DNA from: Berberis thunbergii
Taxonomy: Eukaryota; Streptophyta; Magnoliopsida; Ranunculales; Berberidaceae
Reading direction: 5' to 3'
NCBI GenBank assembly: GCA_003290165.1
Contig: QNQO01000226.1
Location: forward strand, 1 to 64,000
Length of the DNA stretch: 64,000 bases
Part shown: positions 1-10,867 of the stretch, in pieces
Numbering within the stretch: position 1 is the first letter of the stretch
Layout: every line of letters begins with the position of its first letter
Program-made: the position numbers and the translations under genes
The notes under the pieces: generated by a model
Database searches by the model: none
Told to the model about the DNA's origin: nothing
What the model saw: only the letters and a program-made list of their open reading frames with translations

Positions 1-2
1 AG

Positions 3-2254
3 GGTGATAAGTTTGCCAGTAGGAGTCGTAAATGTGTATTTGTGGGATATCCGTTTGGCAATAAGGGTTCGTATTTGTTTGATTTGGACAAGCAAGATTT
101 TTTTGTGTCTAGGGATGTCACGTTTTATGAGAATGTGTTCCCATATATTGATGTTGAGGCTACTAATTTTGCTGCTCGCAATGACATTCATGGTGATTTG
201 CATGACGGGGTGGCTGTGGATCTTCCGGATTTTTTAGAAAATGATGAGGAGGTGCAGCCAGTACGCCCTCCCACGCCCAAGGGTGTTCCAGACCCGCAGC
301 CGCAGGCCACCACACAGTTGCAGCCGCCGCCACAGGCCGCCACACCATCCACACCCAGGCCTGCTCCAGCCCAGCAGCCGCGAGCCATACCACAGGCCAC
401 CGCCAAGTCGTTGCAGCCCGTGCTCCCTGCATCGCAGCCACTGGTGTTGCCTACGCCTTCTCATACGGATGATTCAGGGGGGGGGGCAGTGTCGGGAGAT
501 GCTCCGCCAAGTGAGCATTTAGGTCGTGGCTTTCGGGAAAAATATTCTTCGGTTAAGCTAAGTGACTTTGTTACACACACTACGGTGAAGAAAAATAGTT
601 CATCCTCCGCTTCACCTACTTCTACATCTTCACCTCCCTCAGGTACACCTTATCTTATAGCACATTATGTTAGCTGTGACAGTTTTTCTGTGAAACACCG
701 AAATTTTATTGCAGCTATTACAGCTGGAAGAGAGCCACAGTCTTTTAAGGAGGCTGTAAAAGATGCAGGGTGGCGCGCCGCTATGCAAGCGGAGATGCGG
801 GCCTTGGAAGACAATGGGACGTGGACTATGGAAAAGTTGCCTTCAGGGAAGAAGGCTCTTGGTAGTCAATGGTTGTATAAGATAAACTACAAATCTGATG
901 CTAGTATTGAGAGATTGAAGGCTCGTTTGGTTGTTTTTGGTAATCATCAGACTGAAGGGATAGATTATGACGAGACATTCGCTCCAGTGGCAAAAATGAC
1001 GACTGTTCGCGCATTCCTTGCAATCGCGGCTTCTAAAAATTGGGAGTTGCATCAAATGGATGTACACAATGCTTTCCTACACGGGGATCTAGATGAGGAG
1101 GTCTATATGAAACTCCCTCCTGGCTTTACCTCTGATGAACCTGGTTTGGTGTGTCGGTTGCGTAAATCTCTATATGGATTGAAACAGGCTCCTAGATGTT
1201 GGTTTGCTAAGCTCGTGTCAGCTTTAAAAGGGTATGGTTTTTTACAGTCCTATTCTGATTATTCCCTTTTTATTTATAAGAAGGGGCCGGTTCAAATTAA
1301 TGTGCTCGTGTATGTTGATGATTTAATACTCTCTGGGAATGATTCTGCTGCTTTGGCTCTGTTTAAAAGCTACATTGGCTCATGTTTTCGTATGAAGGAC
1401 CTCGGGGTCCTTAAATACTTCCTTGGTATTGAGGTTGCCCGCAGCTCTGCAGGGTTGTTTCTTTGTCAACGTAAATATGCACTTGATATTATTTCGGAGG
1501 TGTGTCTCTTGGGTTCAAAGCTTGCTATGTCTCCGATCGAACAAAACCATCAACTGGCGCGTGCCACGGGTTCTCTTCTCTCGGATCCTGAGTCTTATAG
1601 GCGTCTGGTTGGGCGTTTGGTCTATTTGGCGGTCACACGTCCTGATTTGACGTACTCGGTTCATGTGCTATCTCAGTTTATGCAGCAACCGCGACAGGAG
1701 CATTGGGATGCTGCATTGCGCGTTGTCCGCTATTTGAAAGGTACTCCGGGTTACGGTATTCTCCTGCGCTCGGATAGTGACTTGACTTTGCAAGGTTGGT
1801 GTGATTCTGATTGGGCGCTTGCCCTATTACTCGGAGGTCCCTGACGGGGTAGTTGGTGTTTTTGGGCCATTCTCCGATTGCTTGGAAAACTAAGAAGCAA
1901 CATACGGTTTCTCGTTCTTCGGCCGAGGCGGAATATCGCTCTATGGCCGCCATAACGTGTGAGTTGAAATGGTTGAAAGGTTTATTATTGAGTTTAGGGG
2001 TACTTCATCCCAAGGTCGTTCCCCTCTTTTGTGATAGTCAGTCTGCCATATACATTGCGCAAAACCCCGTCTTCCATGAACGTACGAAGCATATTGAAGT
2101 TGATTATCACTTCGTTCGTGATGTCATTCAGGATGGTCTTATTGCTCCTTCTTATGTGCCAACGGCTGATCAGTTGGCAGACATTTTCACAAAGGCTTTG
2201 GGCAAATCGCAGTTCGATTATCTCCTTGGCAAGTTGGGCATTCTTAACCCTCAT
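3..2254 (+). pseudogene. Ty1/copia pol, 3' part (integrase C-term, RT, RNase H), decayed
   Basis: A reading frame open from base 3 (cut by the window edge) encodes the end of the integrase region, a proline-rich linker (about 250-470), and a copia reverse transcriptase. The RT shows the 'NAFLHGDL' block near 1070 and the catalytic 'YVDD' near 1311. RNase H follows ('SRSSAEAEYRSMA' near 1912) and ends with the usual 'ADIFTKAL' block near 2176. The domain order integrase-RT-RNase H is diagnostic of Ty1/copia. The frame shifts by one base near 1817, in the 'DSDWA' region, and a TAG sits near 1849, so RNase H is split from RT. The element is therefore non-autonomous today, though most of RT is uninterrupted, which suggests only moderate age. 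gag, protease and the 5' LTR would lie left of the window. Confidence 0.93.
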
Positions 2255-2269
2255 ACTCCAACTTGGGTG

Positions 2270-2880
2270 GGTATTAGGAAATACATCCTATTGTTAGGAA
2301 AATATCTTCCAGTATTAAGATGTATTTCCTATTGTTAGGAAAATATCTTCCAGTATTAGGAAATACATTCTATTGTTAGAAAAATATATTTTAGCATATT
2401 GTGTTGCAAGTTTTATGGGGTTGAAAAACTTTCCGATGGCTAGTGATTTGTTTCCTTGGTTTGGGAGGTTTCCTAATGTATGGTGGTTTTCTATTATATT
2501 TCATAACTACAGTGGTTTATAGCTTGGTCTTGGTGATTTGTGTTCGTATTGGTTGATTGGCATTGTAGGTTCCTAATGGGTATAGGGTGGTTTTCCTACT
2601 TGTAATTTTAACCTAGATAAGTATGTTATTATTTGCTGATGATGAAAGATAAAGAATATACAATTTTGATTCTTTAGTATCTTATCAGAATGCGAAAGAT
2701 GTGCAATAGATCTTCCAGTTTAGTAATAGACTACGGAGCAGATCTACGACGGCAGCTACATGACAATAAGTTGTCAAACTCTTGATCTGGAGTTTTACTT
2801 CCACGAGTTGAAGACATTCTGTTTTTCGTATTCCTGACAAAGATTGTTGGTGATTCTCCTTGTGATGTGAATCGCCAAGG
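2270..2880 (+). mobile_element. Probable 3' LTR of the copia element (right end not resolved)
   Basis: Directly after the RNase H end comes a purine-rich stretch (ggtgggtattagg near 2268), then a TGTTAGGAAAAT-like start typical of plant copia LTRs. The terminal CA and a target duplication cannot be placed because the matching 5' LTR is outside the window. The right limit given is a guess. Confidence 0.4.
2273..2400 (+). repeat. About 2.5 tandem copies of a ~48-bp unit at the LTR start
   Basis: The stretch 'tgttaggaaaatatcttcc' recurs at about 2295 and 2334, with a third diverged version near 2374. Each copy is followed by 'agtatta' and a 'gaaatacat'-like piece. This is a small tandem expansion of the LTR 5' edge. 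Confidence 0.8.
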
Positions 2881-5240
2881 TGCGCAAATGAACAAGAAAT
2901 GTTCAGATTTTCATAACTTCAAGGGCTGGCAACTAGGGTAGGAAAGGTTGTGTTGTGTTTCTTGACCTGTCTCCAGAAAGCGGGTATTGAAGGTCTCACT
3001 ATGTCCTTGGAAAGACCTGGTCTTATGAGGGAAGTGGAAGGAGATTGCAATTCACCTTTCAAAAGGAGGATGGCCAGAGGTTGGATGTCTTTGAATCCAT
3101 TGAAGAAAACTTGAGTACATTGTAAAGCAGTTCTCCACAATTTACCCATCTAGTTTCTTATAAAACTCCAAACCAACTCCCAATCCATAGAAAACTTGCC
3201 AACTCCAATCCAGTAGAACCCTCTTCAATCAATTTCAGCATGACTCATTGAGAAAGTATGTTAATTGGTAAGTCGGGGGTAAAAACTGAGATGGTCTTGG
3301 AATGTCTAACCGAAAGCGCCACACTCAATTTGGATTTCATATTATTAATGTTACTCATTTGTAGTATTTTAGAGATGTTTTGTAGAACCATAGGCATTTT
3401 GAGCCTCCATCGACTATTAGGTTTATGTGCTCTTTACGTATCTAATTTAATATTGTATTTTTTGTTTTCCTTTTTGCTAATATCAAATTCCCCGTCTTAG
3501 TTAATATCCACCATGATCGACAGACATGGTGGGTTTTAGATGGAGTAACTAATTACATCAAATGCCCCAAACACATTTCCATCGTAAGGAATATGTCCAA
3601 ATGCAGTTTAGAAATTGTATATGCTCCTAAATTTAATCAGTCACTAATAACACTTGCACCCTGGAATCATTGAATAATAAATCCTAAGGGTCTGCTAATT
3701 ACCCACCTCCCTTAAATATTAAATATTAAAAATCTAATCAACTTTCACTCCTAGCATTGGTCAGGAGCATCAACACAAATTCATAGACTATCGAATCGTA
3801 TTAGACTTGATGTTTTGAAAAGTTTGACCAAGAACAACTTTTTGTCCATTGAAGCTCCTCTCAGAAGGTTCACAATGGATAAAAACAATACAGCCTATGC
3901 AACTATTTGAACCCATTGTCGACGTTTGGAGATCTTATGTGTTAGACCTCTGGATGGCATGATCTAGGGTAATTCGTAATAGTTTTCAAGAATTCAAGCT
4001 GAGGTTGTTGCGATTCAAGTATTATTTGGCTTCATAGAAGCCAATATGGCATGATATGATACAAAGACCACATGATAGGGGCGAACGAGTGGGCAAAATT
4101 ACACTTGAGATATGCAAGAAGCTTCTCGCAGTAACAGAGATTGGAGCTATGCCATCCCCTTATATCTTCACCGAGAATAAGTTGTTGTGGCTGGGTTATC
4201 ATGATGCTGAAAACATGAACTGTGGATGACATGGATACAAAGCTTTAGCTTTTACTTCGGTGAAGTTTTAGGGATTTTTTCCCTTCTAGGCATTGCAATA
4301 TTTCTCTTGATACATATACCTTGGTTGAATATTCAAACTAATAATATTTATATGTTATATTTTATTAAATTTTAAAATTGATAATCGCAATATATAAATA
4401 AATAAAATAAGTATCAACACATTAGGGACAAAATAAATTAGTTTTTACTTACCCATGACCCCTTAGTTTTCATTATAAATTAAGGACTCTACATACACAT
4501 AACTAGATGAAAACTATCATTTGAGCTTTGTTGAGTTGAAATTCTGAGAAAAATAAATAAATACCAACAACATAAACAATTTATCAAAGTTTTAGCCCAT
4601 TTCAACATGTATGCCTCAAGATCCGCTCTAAGTGGGATAAAGTTCATTACTATTGCAAACACAACTATTAGGGCCGAAGCCTATAGGTGCAGATTATAAT
4701 ATTATACTTATACTTTTTGAGTCCAGCCGCAAATTTGATGTAGTCTTGGTGGTCAGACTCGTATAGACCGTTTATCAAGATATTTAATGGCGAGGCCTAA
4801 CAAGTGTCTCGAGGAATCCTGTCAAAACTGTCTAAAACTTAACAGTTATTTCTAGTGTTAATCCATAATTTCTAGTTGAATTTAGATTTCAAAACTCAGT
4901 ACAAAATATTTATTGGATTGGATTCGAATATGGGTAAATCCAATAATAATTCAAATCGTACAAGTATTATAATTATATTAATTTTATAATTAGTGATTGT
5001 GTTATTTAGAAAATAGGGCCTTTTGGTGATTTAATTCTTTATTTTTATCTAATTTATTATAAAGGAAAAATGTAGCTCAAAAGGTTATTTATTTATTTAT
5101 TTATTTAAATTAATATAAAATTATCAAATTAAATTATTCGGATCAAATTTGGGCGGAATTCAGATTTGAGCATACGGAATAAATTTGAATTTTAATATTA
5201 AATATTTATTTGGATTGGATTTAGATTGGTTTAATTATTA
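2881..5240. other. Intergenic, AT-rich; no gene seen
   Basis: No reading frame here has a recognisable domain. 2900-3250 has unusually balanced base composition and may be an old retroelement relic, but I could not match it. 4300-5240 is AT-rich and contains a short (TTTA)n run near 5085-5105. Two diverged copies of a motif like 'atttattggattggattcg' occur near 4905 and 5200. Confidence 0.6.
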
Positions 5241-5336
5241 GGGTCAATTGCACGTTCCCCTAAAATATATAGCCAATTCAACTTTGCCCCCAATTAACAT
5301 TCATATTGCACTTTTTCCCTAAGATTATTAGTCAAC
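5241..5336 (+). repeat. Left terminal inverted repeat of the ProDH-carrying element
   Basis: Begins gggtcaattgcac and ends agtcaac. It pairs with 9032-9129 on the opposite strand with about 14 differences plus a small gap in the C-run. Confidence 0.85.
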
Positions 5337-6200
5337 ATGTCTTGACTGTCAAACACCTCACGCGCCACCATTTCACCTATTTCAAATGATGGAAATGTCA
5401 TTCACATGCTTATCATGCCTGATATGATATAGCATATCAATTTCAACCATCTATTACCTGAACCGGGTATGTGAACGACTAGAGATTGTCAGCTCACACC
5501 ATTGAAGAGAGAGAGAGAGACAGTCAAGGGAAAACTCCCTCCGTTTTCATTATCTCTGGTTCGTTTCACCTCGCTCCCTCCATTTTCACTCTCTGATTTC
5601 GAAGATTACTGTCTCGCCTTCATCGATCTCCAAGCCACCTCACTCGCTCACAAATGCCTCAATAAGGTAACAACAACAATACGCACACTCTTTTGCAATT
5701 TCTGTACAGTTTTTCCGCCATTAAAGCTTCAAAGAAAACCTAGTTCACTTTCACACACTACACTTCATCTTCACTTTCAATCGCTTTCACGGACCTTTCC
5801 ATCTCATTGATTGCTTGAGGTTTCGTTCACTATTTTCCGTGAGTCAAAAGTAGAAACCCCGAAGATGGTAGAGGCAATATCTGACTGTTCAAACCCTTAT
5901 CATTGACCTCCGTTGTTACCTTCAGACAATGGAGGAGGAGGAACAATCTCTTCAAGAAGACCTAAATTAAGAGAGGTAACTTCAAGGTATTTATCGTCTT
6001 CTTCTTCCTTTTCTTCAAGTATTGTTAGAGTGATATCATAGACATAATCGAACTGATCGAAATCGAAGCTATGATTTTTACCAACCGAACGCATAAATCA
6101 AAAGTGGATGATGAGGAGATCTTACCAGCCGAACGCAAAAATCAAGTTGTTGTTAGGGTCTGATTTTCCAAGATGGGATCAACAGAGGAAGGGAAGAAGA

Positions 6201-7923
6201 AAAAGGTACTGACGGGATTACACGGTCTCTTCATCAGCTTGCATCCCTTCAAGTTCATGACTTGAATCTCCCTTTACTTTTCGATGCAGAGTACACATCT
6301 GTTCAACCAGCTATAGATTATTTAACGTACACTGCTATGCTTAAGTTCAATGGGGATAACAATCCCAATGTATTTGGTACAGTTCAAGCTTATTTGAAAG
6401 ATGCTAAAGAACGGACAATTCAAGCCACAGAAGCTGCAGAGAAGATGGGAATCACAATGGGGCTTAAGTTAGTCAGAGGTGCCTACCTGTCTAGTGAATC
6501 CCAAATAGCCTCATCTTTGGGCTATGTTTTTTCCAATTCATGGTAGCATTAAGGAGACTCGTGTTTGTTAGAATGAATGCGTCTCCCTAGTGATCGAGAA
6601 GGTCATTACCGGCTCTGGGTCTGTCGTGCTTGCCGCTCATAGCCTTGATTCAGGTAATTAAGATATTTTCTTAGCACCATTGTCAAATCTATACCATATA
6701 CAAAGCCAAACGCCTCAAAAGAGTGCTTCATGGATTGAACATTTCTAACATTGTTTTGCTTGATTATGGTTTATTAGGGAGAGTGGCAACTGCGAAGGCA
6801 CAACAATTGGGGATAGGAAAGGGAAACCCAAATTTGTAATTTGCTCAACTCGAGGGAATAGCAGAAGGATTGACATATGCATGGGTGGACCTACTAAGGA
6901 GCTGTCCCCCTCAAATTTTAAAATATTTTAGTATATATACTTTAATCTTAAAAAAAATTGATTATATAATGTAGAATACAATATGATAATTGTTTATACA
7001 AATGTTTAAATATATCTTTGTTGGTGTAGTGGTTCGAGGTTTATATAAAAATACTCGAGTTCGATAGTCTTCGAGTGCATTTTTATTTTATTTTCAATGC
7101 AATTTTTTTAGTAATTGCAAACATTAAATAAATGAATTGTTTTTCATAAGTATTATAAAACTTCCAACAAAAAAATATTTAAAATTAATATCTAAAATAA
7201 GACTATAGAATTCAATGAAAATATATATCATTAGCCAATTCATACAAAATTTGAGCCATTATGATCATATTAGATTCGCAAATTTCAAATTTCTTTTAGC
7301 TACACCTAGATACTTATCTTAATTATTTTGTGATATTAGTTATATATTCTAGTTATTATGCTCATTTGTTCCTTGCTAAGGTTATCGATAATGATCTTAT
7401 TTTGGCATAAAATTGAATCACACTGAATTCAATTTGGTATATGCAATGCATTTTTTATAGTTGTATTTTTTTATTAGTTACTAGCTTAGGTAGAAAAAAT
7501 TTGATTTTACCATTGATAACTACTATTATCAACTAATAAGTATTTTTCATTTCGCCCCCCTTGACTAAATCCTGGATCCACCCCTGGACATATGAATTGA
7601 GGAATGCATGGTTCCAAGTGAGCAAGTACCTTCCTTTTGGACCAGTAGAGATGGTGATACCATACCTTCTTAGGATAGCCAAAGAAAATGGAAGACTTTT
7701 GTTTGCCTCAACCATGGATAGGGACCTTATGAGGTAATAATTGTACATTACATTGTGTTTCTACCATGTCTTTCTCAAGTAATTATATGGTTTTTGATAT
7801 ATCAGTTCACGAATAGAATCCAAAATCCGAATTTGATTGTGAACTCTTGTTTGGTTTTGGTTTTATAGGAAGGAAGTGGCGCGTAGATTCAAAACTACAA
7901 TATGGGGTGGTGAAAACAATTGA
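6201..7923 (+). pseudogene. ProDH: Proline dehydrogenase pseudogene (3' exons only)
   Basis: Family role: ProDH is the FAD-dependent mitochondrial enzyme of proline catabolism. Exon pieces run from about 6201 to 6653, 6778-7733 (interrupted) and 7869-7923, with GT-AG introns preserved. Recognisable blocks are 'PLLFDAEYTSVQPAIDY', 'KLVRGAYLSSE', 'FGPVEMVIPYLLRIAKENG' and a C-terminus ending at TGA 7921-7923. Damage: one extra T in the T-run near 6526 shifts the frame. TAG near 6570 replaces an expected codon, and TAA near 6837 looks like a CAA change. A hAT-type element at 6880-7586 splits an exon. The N-terminal half (targeting peptide and first part of the barrel) is absent. The fragment lies wholly inside the inverted-repeat element, so it is cargo, not a resident gene. 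Confidence 0.92.
6880..7586. mobile_element. hAT-type non-autonomous element inside the ProDH exon
   Basis: An 8-bp duplication GACATATG occurs at 6872-6879 and 7587-7594. The ends are catgggtggacc and, on the other strand, caggggtggatcc, matching hAT-style terminal repeats and hAT 8-bp target duplications. Removing the 707-bp element and one duplication restores an uninterrupted reading frame across the site, so the insertion is precise. No coding capacity is seen inside. Confidence 0.93.
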
Positions 7924-9031
7924 GCTATCTCTTGCTTGCAAAATGAGTCTCGTATATGATTCGTATTTGGGGTTTTTATTTTAAGGGGAGTTCGTGATGT
8001 TTAATTACATAGAAGACGATCTTGGGCGACTGTTTTCAGCATTTGTTTCTTAATTAACGAGTGACATTATCCTATCTTAGCTTTTATCTTTTGTTTGTGG
8101 GCGGTGTGTATGTGTGCAGAGCAAATTGTTTGGTAATTTTATGAAATTTTTACTTTTAGTCTTGCAAAATAGCTACACTCTGGTGTTAGGTAATAAGTCC
8201 AGTTCTGAACCACAGTGTTTGGTTGGTTTCCTCTTCATTTTAGAAGCCCAACCAACCACACAACATGGTTTTCAACATACACAACATAGTATACATGCAG
8301 ATTGATTAACACCTCCTAACCCCAAACTGGTAGTGTTTATCAATTAATTTTTCATAATAATGTTGCTAGATATATGCAAGTTGGTAAGACTTTCCATCCA
8401 AGGATGTTGTGTCATTTGAAATGCATTGTGTTATATTAGGTTTTTCCAAAAATGTTAAATCATTGAGTACAATATGCTATTAACATCCAATGTACATGTA
8501 CTCCTTAAAAATTTTGCCTACTTCAAACCTCCTATTCACTTGTTTGATTTGCTTGTGACACTATGAGATATGCAAGAAAATCAATTAAATGTTGTTAATT
8601 CGCAGTAATTTAACCCCTTAAAATATATTAATAGAAGTAACTTAACCCCTTAAAAATAAATTTGAATATAACTTTGCCCTTACAACATAACTGCCATAAC
8701 AGATGATGAAAATGAGCTGCAACTCAAGCTTGCCACCAAAACTTAACAAACTTTTTCACTTATTAATGCTTGAATATTTAATCTACAATGAATTAACATG
8801 TAGATGTAGTAGTAGAAGCAGAGGTGAGAGTTATTTCGTGTGGTAAAGTAGAGTCTGTGGTGGTGAAGTAGAGATGGTGGTGGTGAATGAGGAGTTGGCG
8901 GATTATCCCAACGTCTTAGTGAAAGTTTGAATCTCAGCCCTTGATTTTAATTGCATTAACTTTGAATCTCAGCCTTCAGATCATTAAAAAGTATTTTGGG
9001 CAGTAAAATATGACATTTTTAAAGTTAGCAC
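7924..9031. other. Right internal part of the ProDH carrier; no gene seen
   Basis: Downstream of the ProDH stop there is probably former 3' UTR, then AT-rich sequence. A short duplicated phrase 'taaccccttaaaa' occurs near 8611 and 8643, and 'gaatctcagccttcag' is echoed near 8930 and 8965. No second captured gene could be recognised. Confidence 0.5.
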
Positions 9032-9129
9032 GTTGACTAATAGTCTTAAGGAGAAAGTGCTATATTAATGTTAATTGGGGGCAAAACTAAATTGACTATA
9101 TGTTTTAGGGGGGAAAGTGAAATTAACCC
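9032..9129 (-). repeat. Right terminal inverted repeat of the ProDH-carrying element
   Basis: The reverse complement starts gggttaatttcactttcccc and ends agtcaac, matching 5241-5336. Confidence 0.85.
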
Positions 9130-9847
9130 TAATAATTTGTTTGGTTAGCCATTTTCCGTGGGAAATTGAATCAATTTATCTTGTTCTGCATATTTTGCCC
9201 GTTTTGTTGTCTATTTATTGACAGAAAATCGATTATTCATAAGACTATTTTTCACTACTTATGGAATCCAAGTCCAAGGGAAATACCTCGAAATCGAATT
9301 CACCAAAACGATTTCAATTTCCATATCTATTTTCCGTACAACCAAACAGACTCTTCCTTAGATTAGATTTGGATTTCTAACAATGTAACTCGATCATGGA
9401 TAGGATGGCAGTGGGGCGGATTTTTACGGATATCCGCCCCACCCAATCCGTATGGGGCGGATTTGGATATGGCTAAATGAATTTCGGGGCGGATACGAAT
9501 ATTCAAATAAATTTGTCGAATATTCAGGGTGGATACGGATTTAGCCATATCCGCCCCACGAATATCCGTTTAGGTATTTATATTACAAAAGTACCCTTAA
9601 CCTTTTTATAAAAAAAAAAAACCATATCCAGCTCACTTTTTTTTCTTTACAATAAAAACCCCTTTTACAAAAGTACCCCACGGATTCACCTAATCACCTC
9701 TCTCTCACTTTTTTTTTTTTTTTTTTTTCCTCATTCGGATCAGACTCTATTCTCTCTTCATGTTTTTGAGAAAGCAGAAACTCTTCATTTTTTATCAGAG
9801 ACTGTGAACTCTGTTCCTTCTTCTTCATTTTTTCTCAGAGAATCAGA

Positions 9848-9945
9848 AGAAGCCAAAGGTCCAAATAGAAGAACTGAAGAAGCCATCCTCTGCTCTTCAT
9901 GCTTTGCTCCACCAGATGAAGCCAAAGGTCCAAATAGAAGAACCG
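9848..9945 (+). repeat. Two-copy direct repeat inside the hAT-type element
   Basis: 'gaagccaaaggtccaaatag' occurs near 9850 and again near 9918. Each copy is followed by 'aagaac.gaa' and later by 'catcctctgctc' or 'cggttcatcctctgc'. Confidence 0.85.
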
Positions 9946-10016
9946 AAAAACCACCATCTCATCGGTTCATCCTCTGCTCCGCCGCATCGTTCCTTATCCT
10001 TCTTGAAAAAAAATCG

Positions 10017-10215
10017 ATCTAAAGAATCAGATCCGAGATCTGAGTATCTCAAATCCCAGATCCGATATCTGAGTATCTCAGATCTAAGATCTCAAATCTA
10101 ATATCTCAGATCTATCTAAGATCTCAGATTTCAAATTTGATATCTCAGATCTCAGATCAAAGTTCTCAGATCGAGATCTGATATTTGAGAACTTTGATCA
10201 AATCTCAGATCCAAA
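10017..10215. repeat. Degenerate (ATCTCAGATC)n simple-repeat tract
   Basis: About 200 bp is built from variants of agatctgagtatctcagatc, self-complementary over short stretches. It is an internal satellite-like block of the surrounding element, not a CRISPR array: there are no unique spacers or fixed repeat length. Confidence 0.85.
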
Positions 10216-10867
10216 GATCAGGTTTATTTTTTATTTTTTTTTGTAATTCAAATATATCAGATCAGGTTTATTTTTATTTTATTTTTGTAATTTTTTTGTT
10301 ATCCAAATATCTCAAGTATTTTTTTTTATAATACAAAGATCTCAGGTTTTTTTTTTGTATGGTTTCTAACTCGTGTCGATCAAGTATTGATGTTGAGTTG
10401 TTATAATTCTTGTATGGATTCTTACGGGTGTTAGAGAATAATGATGAAGTATTTTTATTTTACTGATGAATGGTCTTTTACTGATTTTTGTTATAATTTT
10501 TGTATGGATTAATCTGTATAAGATGGACAGTCTAGTGTTAGAGAACAAGAAATTTTTAACGGATATTTGGGCAGGGCGGATATCCGCCAATCCGTACGGT
10601 GCGGTGGTGGTTTTTAAATAAAATTACAAACGGATTGGCGGGCGGATTTGGGGATCCGCTATTTCTGACGGGGCGGGAATGGATTTGCTCAAATCCGCCC
10701 CGTTGCCATCCCTATAATCATGGACAACCCAATCCATATATTTTAATTCGGGTTGAAATTGTTCGGATCTTGGATTCTACAGATACATACCGAAATTGAA
10801 GATATCAGTGACAACCCACCAAAACTGCAACACCTCTCTCTGTCTCTCTCAAGAGTTTCTCCCCAAA

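Larger units (their letters stand above)
5241..9129. mobile_element. Mutator-like (Pack-MULE-type) element carrying a ProDH gene copy
   Basis: Positions 5241-5336 and the reverse complement of 9032-9129 align over about 97 bp at roughly 85% identity by eye. Both begin GGGT.AATT.CAC and share 'tttgcccccaattaacatt'. Everything between (3.9 kb) is thus bounded by long terminal inverted repeats, as in Mutator-like elements. The interior has no transposase but holds a proline dehydrogenase gene fragment with introns still present, so capture was at DNA level, as in Pack-MULEs. A clean 9-bp target duplication is not visible; the flanks are AT-rich (taattatta and taataattt) and partly extend the inverted repeat. 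The superfamily assignment rests on TIR length and cargo and is an inference. Confidence 0.72.
9401..10716. mobile_element. hAT-type non-autonomous element, 1.3 kb
   Basis: The 8-bp sequence ATCATGGA flanks both sides (9393-9400 and 10717-10724). Ends read taggatggcagtggggcgg and, reversed, tatagggatggcaacgggg; the 'ggatggcaacggggcgg' end is common in plant hAT MITEs. GC-rich subterminal motifs with repeated 'cggatatccgcc' occur within about 200 bp of both ends. The interior is simple-sequence rich and has no transposase. Confidence 0.88.

Noticed and set aside
5502..5810. A 102-codon plus-strand frame upstream of the ProDH fragment
   Set aside because: Composition is CT-rich UTR-like, no domain, no homology I can recognise, and it starts in a GA repeat. 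It could be a captured 5' UTR but is not supported as a gene.
5900..6094. Minus-strand frame with acidic residues
   Set aside because: Acidic run comes from a TCTTCTTC tract on the plus strand; no domain; probably chance.
5231..9138. 9-bp target duplication for the ProDH carrier
   Set aside because: taattatta and taataattt match better as inverted than as direct repeats; the evidence is too weak to claim a duplication.
9804..10101. Frames in the hAT-type element
   Set aside because: They arise from direct repeats and simple sequence; no transposase motif.
10017..10215. AGATC repeat considered as CRISPR-like array
   Set aside because: No constant repeat/spacer structure and the genome is a plant nucleus; it is a degenerate satellite-like tract.
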